Assembly (NCBI RefSeq): GCF_002259645.1
Contig: NZ_MWWV01000012.1
Span: 87,883-151,882, forward strand
Direction of reading: 5' to 3'
DNA: 64,000 nucleotides
Source of the DNA: Bifidobacterium tissieri
GTDB lineage: Bacteria > Actinomycetota > Actinomycetes > Actinomycetales > Bifidobacteriaceae
The translations under genes and the position numbers were made by a program. Under the pieces are notes generated by a model. That model did no database searches. It had not been told where the DNA came from and saw only the letters and a program-made list of their open reading frames with translations. Below are positions 31,776 to 41,124 of this stretch, piece after piece; the stretch's first letter is position 1, and every line of letters begins with the position of its first letter.

Positions 31776-34378
31776 TGGCACGACGTCATCGTCACAGGCA
31801 CGACAGGACCACCGAGAATACCGAACAGGACAGTATGTTGCGGTCAGAGGACTCGAGCCCGGCGGCCCGATATCAGGCGTTCCGCGAGCGCCAAAAGCAT
31901 GCCGCGAGCGCGGCGCATCGTTTTGCGCAGACGCTGGATTTTTCCCTTGATGATTTTCAGCTGGATGCGATCAATGCCTTGGAGTCCGGAGACAATGTGA
32001 TTGTCGCTGCGCCGACTGGTGCCGGTAAGACCATCGTTGCTGATTTTGCCGTGTTCCTGGCTCAGGAGCAGAACGTCAAGGCGTTCTATACCACGCCGAT
32101 CAAGGCGTTGAGCAACCAGAAATACCATGATCTGGTCGAATTGTACGGTCAGGACAGGGTCGGTCTGCTCACCGGTGACACTTCGATCAATTCCGAGGCG
32201 GATATTGTGGTGATGACCACTGAGGTGCTGCGCAACATGCTGTATGAGCAGTCCACGACGCTTACCGCCCTCCGCTATGTGGTGCTTGATGAGGTGCATT
32301 ATCTTGCCGACCGGTTCCGTGGCCCGGTGTGGGAGGAGGTCATTATTCATCTGCCCCGTCAGGTGCGTGTGGTGGGTCTTTCCGCCACGGTTTCCAATGT
32401 GGAGGATTTTTCCGCATGGATCGAGTCGACAAGAGGCGATACCGCCCTGGTGGTGTCCGAGCGTCGACCCGTGCCGCTGGAGCAGCATGTGATGGTGCAG
32501 CGTGATGAACGGCACGAGCCTGAGATCTATGATCTGTATCGTTCCGCTACCAGTGCGCAGCTCAATCCCGATCTGGTGTCGCGTATGTCGGAGTTGGATC
32601 GTATGGCGGAGCGACGTTCCGGCACGCATGGCTCTCATGGGCGAGGCCGAGGCCGTATGGATCGCCGCGAGTCCCGTGCGCAACGATATACGCCAAAGCG
32701 TTGGGCTGTGGTTGATGAGTTGCATTATCTTGATTTGCTGCCGGGCATCTACTTCATTTTTTCCCGCAATGGGTGTGATATGGCGGTGCAGCAGTGCATC
32801 AATGCCGGTTTGGAGCTCACCACGCCGGAGGAGGCGCGTCGGATCAGGCAGATCGTGGATGAGATGGTGGATGGGCAGCTGACTCGTGATGAGTTGCGAA
32901 CCCTGCATTTTGCGAATTTCCGTTTCGCGTTGGAGGAGGGTTTCGCTCCGCATCATGCGGGAATGATCGCACTGTTCCGCCAGATTGTCGAGCGCCTGTT
33001 CGAGTTGAGTTTGGTGAAGGTGGTATTCGCCACGGAGACGCTGGCGCTGGGTATCAATATGCCTGCCCGATGCGTGGTGGTAGAGAAGCTGGACAAGTTC
33101 AATGGAACCGGGCATGTGCCATTGACGCCGGGGGAGTTCACCCAGCTGACCGGTCGTGCCGGACGGCGCGGCATTGATTCCATCGGTCATGCCGTGGTGG
33201 TTGATCATCGCGATTTTCAGGCGGCCACGGCGGCGGCACTGTCGTCGAAGCGCGTGTATCCGTTGCATTCCAGTTTCCGACCTACGTTCAACATGGCGGT
33301 CAATCTGTTGGATTCCAGTGATTATCGCACCGCGCGCGCCACGTTGGATCACTCCTTTGCCCAGTGGGAGGCGAATGAGTCGGCGGAGACGTTGGAGTCG
33401 CAGATCACCACGCTGACCGCAGCATTGGATGGATATGAACGGGCATTCGTCTGTGACAGGGGAGACTTCCGCGATTTTCTTCAGGTGAGGATGCAGCTCA
33501 CTGATCTAGAACGCGGGGAACGTAAGGCGCTCAAGCATCGTAATTTCCATTCCGAACAGGAGCGGTCACAGGCGTTCCGTGACCTTGACCGGCGTATCGC
33601 GGAGCTTCGCGAGCGGGATCGGATGCATCCGTGCCGATCCTGTCCCGATCTGGCGCAGCATATGCGCTGGGGGCACCGGTGGATGCGCGAAAGTCGTGAA
33701 TTGGAACGCGTACGGCATCGGTATGATTCGCGAACCGGTTCGGTTGCCCGACGGTTTGATGCGATCTGCACGATTCTGGAGGATCTGGGATATCTCGAGG
33801 GCGTTCCCACGCCATTGTCGGATGCACGTTCGTTGCCTGGACGTCCCGCCGACTATGTACTGACGGAGCGGGGACAATTGCTGCGCCGGCTGTACAGTGA
33901 ACTCGATCTGGTGTTGGCGCAATGTCTGATATCCGGTCTGTTTGTTGATCTCAAGCCCGCCGAGGTCGCCGCACTGTGCAGTGCGTTCGTCTATGAGTCT
34001 CGCCGAGGCGGGTCGGGGGAGCCTCGTCGGTATCCCGGCAGGCTGGAACAGGTTGCGGCGCAGACGAAGCGGATATGGTCGCGCATCAATGCGATCTGCG
34101 AGGATGCCGGTCTCGACGCTCCACGCCAGTTGGATTTCGGCATGGTCGACATCACCTACGAATGGGCCAAGGGAAGCGATCTGTCCGTCGTATTGCAGAA
34201 CAACGATATGACCGGTGGTGATTTCGTCCGTACGTGCAAGCGGCTGGCCGATATTCTGGGTCAGGTGGCACAGACCGGCCCATATCTTGACGGCGACGGA
34301 GAGTATGTGGCTGCGACGGCCAGGCAGGCCGCGGATCTTGTCAATCGCGGTATCGTCGCGTATTCGGGAGTCGACTGA
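31775..34378 (+). CDS. helY: Ski2-like DEAD/DEAH-box RNA helicase, HelY type
   Basis: 867 residues; GGGGGAGG precedes the ATG that overlaps the kinase stop. Walker A is APTGAGKTIV with Lys85, Walker B DEVH at 172-175 (LDEVHYLADRFRGPVWEE), motif III GLSATVSN, motif V ATETLALGINMPARCVV and motif VI QLTGRAGRRGIDSIG. The C-terminal about 350 residues hold the DSHCT-type region with CRSCPD. Actinobacterial HelY/Ski2 proteins unwind RNA with ATP. His/Arg-rich N-terminus (RRHRHRHDR) may bind nucleic acid. Confidence 0.92.
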   Translation: MARRHRHRHDRTTENTEQDSMLRSEDSSPAARYQAFRERQKHAASAAHRFAQTLDFSLDDFQLDAINALESGDNVIVAAPTGAGKTIVADFAVFLAQEQNVKAFYTTPIKALSNQKYHDLVELYGQDRVGLLTGDTSINSEADIVVMTTEVLRNMLYEQSTTLTALRYVVLDEVHYLADRFRGPVWEEVIIHLPRQVRVVGLSATVSNVEDFSAWIESTRGDTALVVSERRPVPLEQHVMVQRDERHEPEIYDLYRSATSAQLNPDLVSRMSELDRMAERRSGTHGSHGRGRGRMDRRESRAQRYTPKRWAVVDELHYLDLLPGIYFIFSRNGCDMAVQQCINAGLELTTPEEARRIRQIVDEMVDGQLTRDELRTLHFANFRFALEEGFAPHHAGMIALFRQIVERLFELSLVKVVFATETLALGINMPARCVVVEKLDKFNGTGHVPLTPGEFTQLTGRAGRRGIDSIGHAVVVDHRDFQAATAAALSSKRVYPLHSSFRPTFNMAVNLLDSSDYRTARATLDHSFAQWEANESAETLESQITTLTAALDGYERAFVCDRGDFRDFLQVRMQLTDLERGERKALKHRNFHSEQERSQAFRDLDRRIAELRERDRMHPCRSCPDLAQHMRWGHRWMRESRELERVRHRYDSRTGSVARRFDAICTILEDLGYLEGVPTPLSDARSLPGRPADYVLTERGQLLRRLYSELDLVLAQCLISGLFVDLKPAEVAALCSAFVYESRRGGSGEPRRYPGRLEQVAAQTKRIWSRINAICEDAGLDAPRQLDFGMVDITYEWAKGSDLSVVLQNNDMTGGDFVRTCKRLADILGQVAQTGPYLDGDGEYVAATARQAADLVNRGIVAYSGVD

Positions 34379-34467
34379 CGGCCGAGACAGGGGAGAACCG
34401 GGAATAATATCAAGGTCTGCCCTGTTTTGTAGCGTGGAAACGGTTGTATAGGTACAGGAGGAATAGC

Positions 34468-34815
34468 ATGGCTGAACGTTCGCTTCGCGGTATGAGCATT
34501 GGTGCGAAGTCACTGGAATCGGACGACAACGTCGATTTCGCCGCCCGTAATGATGTGGCATACGTATGCCCGAAGGGCCACAGAACGATCCTGCCGCTGG
34601 CTGAGGGAGCTGAAGTGCCCGCGGAATGGGAATGCCGTTGCGGTCTCACAGCGCACCGCGAAGGTGCTGAGGATGCCGAGGCGAATGAGATCGCCAAGCC
34701 GACCCGTACTCATTGGGACATGCTACTGGAACGGCGCAATGAGGAGGAACTCAAGGAGCTGCTCGACAAGCGTCTGAAGATGCACCGCGAGGGGTGGATC
34801 CCGGACTACGAGTAG
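34468..34815 (+). CDS. rbpA: RNA polymerase-binding protein RbpA
   Basis: 115 residues with AGGAGGA before the ATG. SLRGMSIGAKSLESD is the N-terminal tail, YVCPKGHR and WECRCG form the zinc-site region, and WDMLLERRNEEELKELLDKRL is the sigma-interaction domain. RbpA helps the principal sigma factor open promoters and is actinobacteria-specific. A terminator follows. Intact and of normal length. Confidence 0.95.
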   Translation: MAERSLRGMSIGAKSLESDDNVDFAARNDVAYVCPKGHRTILPLAEGAEVPAEWECRCGLTAHREGAEDAEANEIAKPTRTHWDMLLERRNEEELKELLDKRLKMHREGWIPDYE

Positions 34816-34822
34816 GCGGTCT

Positions 34823-34857
34823 GATGCCCGGCCATGATTGATATCGTGGTCGGGCAT
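34823..34857 (+). terminator. Terminator after rbpA
   Basis: GATGCCCGGCCATGA and TCGTGGTCGGGCATC form a 15-bp stem with two G-U pairs over a 5-base loop; weak T content follows. Confidence 0.65.
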
Positions 34858-34946
34858 CATCATGACGGTCGTGTCTTCGACGACGCATATCAATTCGATC
34901 GATCAGTGAACATATCGATCAGCGAACATAATAGGAGAGGAAACCC

Positions 34947-35666
34947 ATGACCACGCATCCGAAGCATGTCGTCCTGCTTGATCTGGACGGCACCCTGACC
35001 AAGTCCGATCCCGGCATCATCGCATCCGTGACCAAGGCGTTCGAGGAACTGGGCAGGCCCGTTCCCGATGACGCCGAATTGCATCGATTCATCGGTCCTT
35101 CGATCATGGAATCGTTCCAGCGCAACGGCATCCCGACAGGTGACGAACTTGATCGTGCCATCAGCATCTATCGTCATTACTATTCGGATGCGGCCGTGTT
35201 CGACGATCCCAACGAACCCAGCAACAAGGTACCGGGGCGCCTGTTCAACACGGTGTACCCAGGAATCCCGGAACAGCTTTCCAAGCTGCGTGAAGCCGGA
35301 TACTATCTTGCCATTGCGACCTGCAAGCCTGAGCCGCAGGCCATTCCGGTATGCGAGCATTTCCATCTGACCGGCATGGTGGACGGCGTATACGGAGCCA
35401 GCATGGACACGTCGCGACTGGATAAGGATCAGGTGATCCGATACTGCTTCGATCACATCGGATACGATGAAGCCGCCGGCGACAAGGCGGTCATGGTGGG
35501 TGACCGCTGGACCGATATGGATGGCGCGACGGCAACGGGCATCGGGTCGATCGGATGTCGCTGGGGTTATGCCGAGCCGAACGAGCTTGAGGAGCATAAG
35601 GCTACGCTGATCATCGACACCGTCGACCAACTGTATGACGCGGTTCAGGAATATTTCGCACGCTGA
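34947..35666 (+). CDS. HAD-family phosphatase (phosphoglycolate phosphatase-like)
   Basis: 239 residues. Motif I LLDLDGTLTKSD holds the nucleophile Asp and second Asp, motif II IATCK, and motif III VMVGDRWTDMDGA has the metal-binding acid pair. The cap domain is helical. Such Gph-like enzymes hydrolyse phosphoglycolate or nucleotides; the substrate cannot be set from sequence. GAGAGGAAAC precedes the start. A separate promoter lies in the 130-base gap after rbpA. Confidence 0.85.
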   Translation: MTTHPKHVVLLDLDGTLTKSDPGIIASVTKAFEELGRPVPDDAELHRFIGPSIMESFQRNGIPTGDELDRAISIYRHYYSDAAVFDDPNEPSNKVPGRLFNTVYPGIPEQLSKLREAGYYLAIATCKPEPQAIPVCEHFHLTGMVDGVYGASMDTSRLDKDQVIRYCFDHIGYDEAAGDKAVMVGDRWTDMDGATATGIGSIGCRWGYAEPNELEEHKATLIIDTVDQLYDAVQEYFAR

Positions 35667-35700
35667 CATGACACGTACGGTTATGTAGTGCACATCGCGA

Positions 35701-35760
35701 ACGGGCTGTGACGGGCTGTGACTTATGGCAGGTATGTACCGTAGGCACAGCCCGTTTCCT
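35701..35760 (+). terminator. Terminator after the HAD phosphatase, with a duplicated left arm
   Basis: ACGGGCTGTG is tandemly repeated at 35701 and 35711, and either copy can pair with CACAGCCCGT at 35746, followed by TTCCT. The duplication allows alternative folds. Confidence 0.6.
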
Positions 35761-35856
35761 GTATCATCCTCAACCGCCCATATATATATCCGATAATGTA
35801 CGTTATGTCAGATTATATTCCCGACCGCTCCGCTACCAACCAATTCACCATCCTGT

Positions 35857-36525
35857 TCACGCCTCCTCGCGTTCTTCCCCTCTATGCTTCCGCTGACGCA
35901 CGACTTCGCCCTGCTGACCATATTGTCTGCGCAGCCGTACTTCCGTGAACTCATCCAGCGTCAAATCCGAAGTGCGTACGTCCTTGTCCTCGACGTCCAC
36001 AAATTCCTCATTTTTCAGCGCGTTGTTCACATACCGATACACAGCACCGACCGATACGCCAACCACCATGCGACCGTCACGGATCAAACGAATCACCTGG
36101 GCATCAGTCACACATTCATAGACGGTATCGCCATCGCACAGTATGGTGACGTCCTCAAGTTCCTCGGTCGTATGTCGTACAAGACAATGCATGGTTGTGA
36201 TCACGGCCTGCAGATTCACACCGGCATTCAACATATTCTGAAACACCGTCAAACGGACCACGTCGTCGAACGTGTACAGCCTACGTACCGTGGTGCCATG
36301 CACGAGCAATATGGAAGGCTCGACTATCCGCTTACGGGCCAGATAATCAAGCTGCCGATGAGTGATCCCGGCTACTCTGGACGCCACCGTCCCCTGATAT
36401 CCCCTTAGACGGCAGGCGCTCTCCCCCATATCAAACAACTGTCCCTGAACGGCGTGAGGCAACGACTTCGTTCGTCCTCGTGCCGGGACGTGCAAACTGA
36501 GACGAACCGTGGAGTCTTCGATCAT
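35857..36525 (-). CDS. MerR-family regulator (FtsR-like)
   Basis: 222 residues from ATG 36525, preceded by GGGAGGGAC. The helix-turn-helix spans about residues 45-90 (GYQGTVASRVAGITHRQLDYLAR). It lacks the usual MerR metal-binding tail; the rest is acidic and helical. In actinobacteria a MerR protein adjacent to the GarA/OdhI gene and the DUF881 cluster is FtsR, an activator of ftsZ. Identity by context; promoter specificity not shown. Confidence 0.7.
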   Translation of the reverse strand: MIEDSTVRLSLHVPARGRTKSLPHAVQGQLFDMGESACRLRGYQGTVASRVAGITHRQLDYLARKRIVEPSILLVHGTTVRRLYTFDDVVRLTVFQNMLNAGVNLQAVITTMHCLVRHTTEELEDVTILCDGDTVYECVTDAQVIRLIRDGRMVVGVSVGAVYRYVNNALKNEEFVDVEDKDVRTSDLTLDEFTEVRLRRQYGQQGEVVRQRKHRGEEREEA

Positions 36526-36628
36526 TGAAGTCCCTCCCACGCAATGCTGAACTGGACTGCATTATCCAGTGTAGGGCATTGCCCGGGAGGGACACGGAAT
36601 TTAAAAAACGACGTGTCGAACGCGCCGC

Positions 36629-37069
36629 TCAGGCGGTCACAACGGCCGACTTGGTGAAGAAGACCAGTCGGAACTTGCCGATCATGATCTCGTCGCCATT
36701 GTGCAGCACGGCTTCATCCACACGCTGACGGTTCACATAGGTTCCATTCAATGAGCCGGCATCCTGAACGGTGAAATGGCCGTTGACTCGGTGGAAGACG
36801 GCGTGTGCTCTGGAGACCGTGGAATCATCGAGTAGAATGTCGGAACGAGGATCGCGTCCAACGTTGACGGTGTCCTCATCGAGCAGATAGCGAGATCCCG
36901 ATACCGCGCCACGTGTGGAGATCAGCAAGGCCGAATCATCACCCAGTCTCGCGATCGTATCGAGATCCTGCTGGGTCAGAGGCCTGTCCCCTGTGCTGGT
37001 AATCGGAATATGAATGGCCGGGATACCAATGATGGTAGTCTCTCCGGCGGTAGGAATCGGATCAGTCAT
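36629..37069 (-). CDS. FHA-domain protein, GarA/OdhI-like
   Basis: 146 residues. The N-terminus has GETTIIG, an ETT motif like the one phosphorylated by Pkn kinases in GarA/OdhI. The FHA domain has VNVGRDPRSDILLDDSTVSRAH and GSLNGTYVN, with the conserved Arg, Ser-Arg-x-His and Asn-Gly. GarA/OdhI proteins bind 2-oxoglutarate-metabolising enzymes and shut them off until phosphorylated. Bifidobacteria lack a full TCA cycle, so the client enzymes may differ. Position with MerR and DUF881 genes matches other actinobacteria. Confidence 0.8.
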   Translation of the reverse strand: MTDPIPTAGETTIIGIPAIHIPITSTGDRPLTQQDLDTIARLGDDSALLISTRGAVSGSRYLLDEDTVNVGRDPRSDILLDDSTVSRAHAVFHRVNGHFTVQDAGSLNGTYVNRQRVDEAVLHNGDEIMIGKFRLVFFTKSAVVTA

Positions 37070-37073
37070 GGTT

Positions 37074-37910
37074 CTATTCTACAGTCTTGGCGTACTTATA
37101 GTCGGTTGATTGTCTCACCGAGTCGATCTGCACATTGTCGGATTGCTTGACGGACACGCCGGCGTCGTATTTCACACGAAGCTGCGAGCCCACTCCACCG
37201 GCGATCTGCACGGCGTTCTGCAACGAGGACGGATCGCCGATGGCCTTGATCACATACGGCGGTTCCACATTCTGCCCGCTGCAGTTCAATCCGTTTTCGG
37301 TGTCGAGCAGCGACGTGGATGTCACGACTCGCACATCGTCGAACTCTATGACCTCGGCTCCGGCGTTGCGGAGTTCCTCGATCAGGGTGAACATGGTGGA
37401 TGCGGGAATGTGCTTGTCCTTCTGTCCTATGGTGATGATCACGCCTTTCCCCTGCGCCGGCAGTCTGCCGGACAGGATGCCACTGCTCTCCTCGTTTTCC
37501 TTGGCGACGCGTTCGACTTCCTTCTGCTTGTCGGCTGCGGACTGGATGGACTTGAGCTGTTCGGACAGCTGGGACTTCTGGCTTTCCAGATTGTCGATCT
37601 GCTTGCTGGTCTCGTCGAGCAGTCGGACCAGCTCGTCCTCGCTCAGCGTGGAGTATGACGACTGCGAGTTCTGCAGCTGGGTGACGTATCCGAATCCGAG
37701 CAATGCGCACAGCAAAGCCATGAGGACGGACGTGAGGATCTTGGCCCGATTCGATCCCCGCCTCGCCCGCGGCGGTCTCTTCTTGACCTGCGGGAACGTA
37801 CCTGTGGACAGGTCGTCATTGATCTCATCGGCCATCTCCTGATGCCGGAATCGTTTGAACGCCGGCTTCTGTGAGGTCTTCTCCCCCTCGCTGTGTTGGA
37901 TCCTTGCCAT
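37074..37910 (-). CDS. DUF881 membrane protein
   Basis: 278 residues: cytoplasmic basic N-terminus, one transmembrane helix at about 57-78 (ILTSVLMALLCALLGFGYV), a coiled coil to about 140, then the DUF881 domain (GKGVIITIGQKDK; STMFTLIEELRNAGAEVIEFDD; VKYDAGVSVKQSD). DUF881 proteins accompany Sbp and a CDP-alcohol phosphatidyltransferase in actinobacteria; function unknown, perhaps envelope or division. It is the third gene of the DUF881-Sbp-DUF881 trio. Confidence 0.85.
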   Translation of the reverse strand: MARIQHSEGEKTSQKPAFKRFRHQEMADEINDDLSTGTFPQVKKRPPRARRGSNRAKILTSVLMALLCALLGFGYVTQLQNSQSSYSTLSEDELVRLLDETSKQIDNLESQKSQLSEQLKSIQSAADKQKEVERVAKENEESSGILSGRLPAQGKGVIITIGQKDKHIPASTMFTLIEELRNAGAEVIEFDDVRVVTSTSLLDTENGLNCSGQNVEPPYVIKAIGDPSSLQNAVQIAGGVGSQLRVKYDAGVSVKQSDNVQIDSVRQSTDYKYAKTVE

Positions 37911-37916
37911 CGATCA

Positions 37917-38252
37917 TCAGCCTCTGAAGATGAAACGACGAATGGCCGACACGTTGGAGAAGATGCGAATGCCCAGCACCACGATCACTGCCGTGGTCAG
38001 CTGGGATCCCACTCCGAGTTGGTCGCCAAGAAACACCAGCAGTGCCGCGGTGATGACATTGGACAGAAACGAGATGACGAAGACACGGTCCGAAAAGCTG
38101 CGCTCAAAGTATGCTCGTGCGGATCCGAGCAATGCGTCGATCGCCGCCACCACCATGATCGGCAGATACGGCTGCAGGGCGATAGGCACGTCCGGTTTGA
38201 TGAATATGCCCACGACGATTCCAACGATGAGTCCGATGATTGCCGGCATCAT
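37917..38252 (-). CDS. sbp: Small basic protein Sbp (DUF1290), membrane
   Basis: 111 residues with three membrane helices: MMPAIIGLIVGIVVGIFI, PYLPIMVVAAIDALLGSA and VFVISFLSNVITAALLVFLG, ending with a basic RIFSNVSAIRRFIFRG. This is the Sbp/DUF1290 family encoded between DUF881 genes in actinobacteria and near division genes in Bacillus. Role unknown. Start overlaps the upstream stop by 4 bases, so it is coupled to the preceding DUF881 gene. Confidence 0.88.
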   Translation of the reverse strand: MMPAIIGLIVGIVVGIFIKPDVPIALQPYLPIMVVAAIDALLGSARAYFERSFSDRVFVISFLSNVITAALLVFLGDQLGVGSQLTTAVIVVLGIRIFSNVSAIRRFIFRG

Positions 38253-39217
38253 TCCACCCCTTTCGCATATTTGAGGTCGGGTGCGCCCGACGCCTTCAAT
38301 GCAAGCTTAGACGACTTCGCTACATCAGGATATATGCCGACTTCGCTCAGCGACTGATATAGGTCGGTATTGTGTTGTTTGTCGACCGAGTTCTCCAGCG
38401 CGGACTGATCGCCGATCGCCTGTATCCGATACGGGCTTTGCACGGATGTGACCCCGACAAGAATGGTCTGTCCGGCCACGCGCACCGACGACTGGACGCC
38501 AATGCGGACATCATTGACCGATATGGCTTCGGCTCCGGACGCCCAGAGCCGTGAAATGAACAGTTGGAGATCCGAGTCGGACACCACGCGGATGATATGA
38601 CCGTTCTTGTCACGGGGAAGGTCGCCCTTCTGGTCCTCCGCCGCAATGGGGTCGGTCAGCGTGACTACGACCCCGCTGCCTTCGACCGCGATGGTGCCGT
38701 TGGCAATGGCGTCCTTGGTGGTCTGGGAATTCTCCTCCCCCTGCTTCAGCGACTGGGTGAGGGCGTCAATCTGCGAGCGCTGGGTGGCGACGTCGGATTC
38801 GAGTTTGTGTTGTTCGTCGTTTCGTGCGGCGACTTGGCTGGCGAGTTCCTGGCGTACTTTTTGTCGGGTGTTCATGTGGAGTTCCTGTACGATGACGCAG
38901 CCGGATATGCCGACGATGACGCAGAAGATGAAGGTGAGGATCTTGGTGATCCAGATCATGGCCGTTGATTGTTCTTGTACGACCAGTGTGGAGTCTTCGA
39001 ATAGTGGGTCGATGGGGCGGTTGGTGAGGTCGTCGATGAGGTGGAGTGATTCGTCGACGACTCGGCGGCGGCGTGATCTTCCGGCGACGTGGGTGCCGTC
39101 GTTGATGGCGTGTCGGTTGATGAGTCCGAATACGGACCGGGAATGGGCTGATCGGCGGTGTATGGGCGCATTCCCGGAGTCTGTTGGATAGGATATCGGG
39201 GTGCGGTCATCGGACAT
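38249..39217 (-). CDS. DUF881 membrane protein
   Basis: 322 residues, second DUF881 copy of the locus, transcribed first. A polar N-terminus (about 1-85), one membrane helix (ITKILTFIFCVIVGISGCVIVQEL), coiled coil (about 115-155) and a DUF881 domain (GSGVVVTLTDPIAAEDQKGD; LFISRLWASGAEAISVNDVRI). Its start overlaps the end of the upstream phosphatidyltransferase gene by 11 bases. Confidence 0.85.
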   Translation of the reverse strand: MSDDRTPISYPTDSGNAPIHRRSAHSRSVFGLINRHAINDGTHVAGRSRRRRVVDESLHLIDDLTNRPIDPLFEDSTLVVQEQSTAMIWITKILTFIFCVIVGISGCVIVQELHMNTRQKVRQELASQVAARNDEQHKLESDVATQRSQIDALTQSLKQGEENSQTTKDAIANGTIAVEGSGVVVTLTDPIAAEDQKGDLPRDKNGHIIRVVSDSDLQLFISRLWASGAEAISVNDVRIGVQSSVRVAGQTILVGVTSVQSPYRIQAIGDQSALENSVDKQHNTDLYQSLSEVGIYPDVAKSSKLALKASGAPDLKYAKGVE

Positions 39218-39857
39218 GTGCGCGCCGCCTTTCAGCGGTGTGGCTGTTGTCGTGTTGGAGCAGGATGGTTCCTTGGGTGATGTAGATGACTCCGGCGGTC
39301 CAGTAGAGTGCGGCTCCCCAGATGGCGCCTGCTACGCCGATGAAGTGGAGCACCATGAAGAATGGTGTTGTGGCGAGGTCGGCGACGATGAGTACGGGTA
39401 CTGACATGAGGAGTAGTGCTGTTCCGGCTTTGCCGACGAAGTGTACTGGTAGTGGCCCGTAGTCGTTGTTGGAGAGGATGAGTACTTCGATCAGCATGAT
39501 CAGGTCTCGTGATCCGACGGCGATCAGGAGCCACCAGGGGAGAATGTTTGCCCAGCCGAGGGCGAGCATGGAGCAGATGATGAGGAGTCGGTCGGCGATG
39601 GGGTCGAGTATCTGTCCGATGCGGCTGACTTGGTTGAATCGCCTGGCGATGTATCCGTCGATGCCGTCTGATGCGGATGAGATGGCGAGGATGATCAGTG
39701 ACCAGACGAGGTAGCGTTTGGAGATCAGTACCGCGATGACTGGTATGGAGAGAATACGGAGGAAGCTGATGGCGTTCGGCACGGTCCAGATGATGTTCTG
39801 CGGCTCGGGGCTGAACGCTTCTTCCTCCGTATTGTTGTGTGTTGGCTGTCGGCTCAT
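39207..39857 (-). CDS. CDP-alcohol phosphatidyltransferase (PgsA-type)
   Basis: 216 residues from ATG 39857. The family motif is DGIDGYIARRFNQVSRIGQI plus LDPIADR, that is DGx2ARx8Gx3Dx3D, complete. Several membrane helices follow. It condenses CDP-diacylglycerol with an alcohol, such as glycerol-3-phosphate for phosphatidylglycerol, and its substrate is made by the cdsA product elsewhere in this window. Which alcohol is used is not settled. Confidence 0.85.
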   Translation of the reverse strand: MSRQPTHNNTEEEAFSPEPQNIIWTVPNAISFLRILSIPVIAVLISKRYLVWSLIILAISSASDGIDGYIARRFNQVSRIGQILDPIADRLLIICSMLALGWANILPWWLLIAVGSRDLIMLIEVLILSNNDYGPLPVHFVGKAGTALLLMSVPVLIVADLATTPFFMVLHFIGVAGAIWGAALYWTAGVIYITQGTILLQHDNSHTAERRRAHVR

Positions 39858-39871
39858 GAATGCAAGTGTAT

Positions 39872-40723
39872 TCACATTCGGGATGCCTGCAGCGCGGTGA
39901 CGATGATCGCTCTGGCTCCTACTTCGTAGAGGTCGTCCATCAGCTTGTTTACCTGCGCGCGGGGGACCATGACGCGGACTGCGGCCCATTGTGAATCGTG
40001 CAGCGGAGAGACTGTCGGGGATTCGAAGCCGGGGGTGATGGCTACGGCTGCGGAAACCTTTTCGACGGGGATGTCGTAATCCATGAGCACGTAGTTGTGT
40101 GCGGTGAGCACGCCCTTGAGACGGCGGGACAGGATCTTGAGTTCCTCGTTGCCTTCGGCGAGGCGGGGGGAACGGATGAGGATGGCCTCGGAGTGGAGGA
40201 TCGGGTCGGCGAAGGTGCGCAGTCCGGCGTTGCGTAGCGTGGTTCCGGTGGAGACCACGTCGGCGATGAGGTCTGCTACGCCCAGGTGCACCGAGGATTC
40301 CACGGCGCCGTCGAGGTGGATGATTTCGGCGTGGATGCCGCGGTTTTCCAGGTAGTCGTGGACCAGTTTGTCGTAGGAGCTGGCGACGCGCTTGCCGTCG
40401 ATGTCGGCGAGGGTGGCGATGTCGGATTCGTTCGGTGCGGCGAAGCGGAAGGTGGATGCGCCGTAGCCCAGGCCCATGGTTTCCACGGCTTCGGTTCCGG
40501 AGTTCAGCAGCAGGTCGCGGCCGGTGATGCCGACGTCAACGGTGCCGCGTCCCACGTATACGGCGATGTCCAGGGGACGCAGGTAGAACAGTTCGATGCC
40601 GTTGTCCGGGTCCTCCACGACAAGCTGACGGGAATTCGAACGCAGTCGGTATCCGGCTTCCTGGAGCATATTCCAGGACGGTTCGGATAGCATTCCCTTG
40701 TTAGGAACGGCGATTCTCAACAT
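39872..40723 (-). CDS. hisG: ATP phosphoribosyltransferase, long form
   Basis: 283 residues; the length and a C-terminal regulatory domain (about 205-283: [36 protein letters not shown]) mark the long, histidine-feedback-inhibited form. [16 protein letters not shown] and the PRPP loop [15 protein letters not shown] are present. First step of histidine synthesis: ATP plus PRPP to phosphoribosyl-ATP. Next to hisE in the same direction. Confidence 0.95.
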   Translation of the reverse strand: MLRIAVPNKGMLSEPSWNMLQEAGYRLRSNSRQLVVEDPDNGIELFYLRPLDIAVYVGRGTVDVGITGRDLLLNSGTEAVETMGLGYGASTFRFAAPNESDIATLADIDGKRVASSYDKLVHDYLENRGIHAEIIHLDGAVESSVHLGVADLIADVVSTGTTLRNAGLRTFADPILHSEAILIRSPRLAEGNEELKILSRRLKGVLTAHNYVLMDYDIPVEKVSAAVAITPGFESPTVSPLHDSQWAAVRVMVPRAQVNKLMDDLYEVGARAIIVTALQASRM

Positions 40724-40777
40724 TGGAATCGATCTCCTTTTATTTCGATGCGGTTGGTGATGTCTCGTTCGGCGACA

Positions 40778-41041
40778 TCACAGGTGCTTGTATACGTCCT
40801 CAAGGCTGATGCCACGATCGATCATCATCACCTGAATGTGGTACAGCAGTTGGCTGAGCTCCTCGGCGGTGCGATCGGCACCTTCGTATTCGGCGGCGAT
40901 CCAGCTTTCGCCGGCTTCCTCCACCAGCTTCTTGCCGATGAAATGCGTGCCCTTGGCCAGTTCTTCGACCGTCAGTGATCCTTCGGTCTTGGCTGCCGCC
41001 TTGGCGCTGAGTTCCTCGAACAAGGAATCGAAGGTCTTCAT
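40778..41041 (-). CDS. hisE: Phosphoribosyl-ATP pyrophosphatase
   Basis: 87 residues from ATG 41041 (GGAGAAACC upstream). [30 protein letters not shown] and [19 protein letters not shown] carry the EE...E..D metal site of HisE. Second histidine step, making phosphoribosyl-AMP. HisI is a separate gene here, as in many actinobacteria. Confidence 0.95.
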   Translation of the reverse strand: MKTFDSLFEELSAKAAAKTEGSLTVEELAKGTHFIGKKLVEEAGESWIAAEYEGADRTAEELSQLLYHIQVMMIDRGISLEDVYKHL

Positions 41042-41068
41042 AACTTGGGTTTCTCCTTTATCGGTTTC

Positions 41069-41095
41069 GGCCGGTGGCATAGGTGTCCACCGGCC
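41069..41095 (-). terminator. Hairpin between rpe and hisE
   Basis: GGCCGGTGG and CCACCGGCC form a perfect 9-bp stem with a 9-base loop, after the rpe gene on the - strand. No T-run. Confidence 0.45.
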
Positions 41096-41124
41096 GTGTG
41101 GACGACCGCCCGGATGGGCGACGT

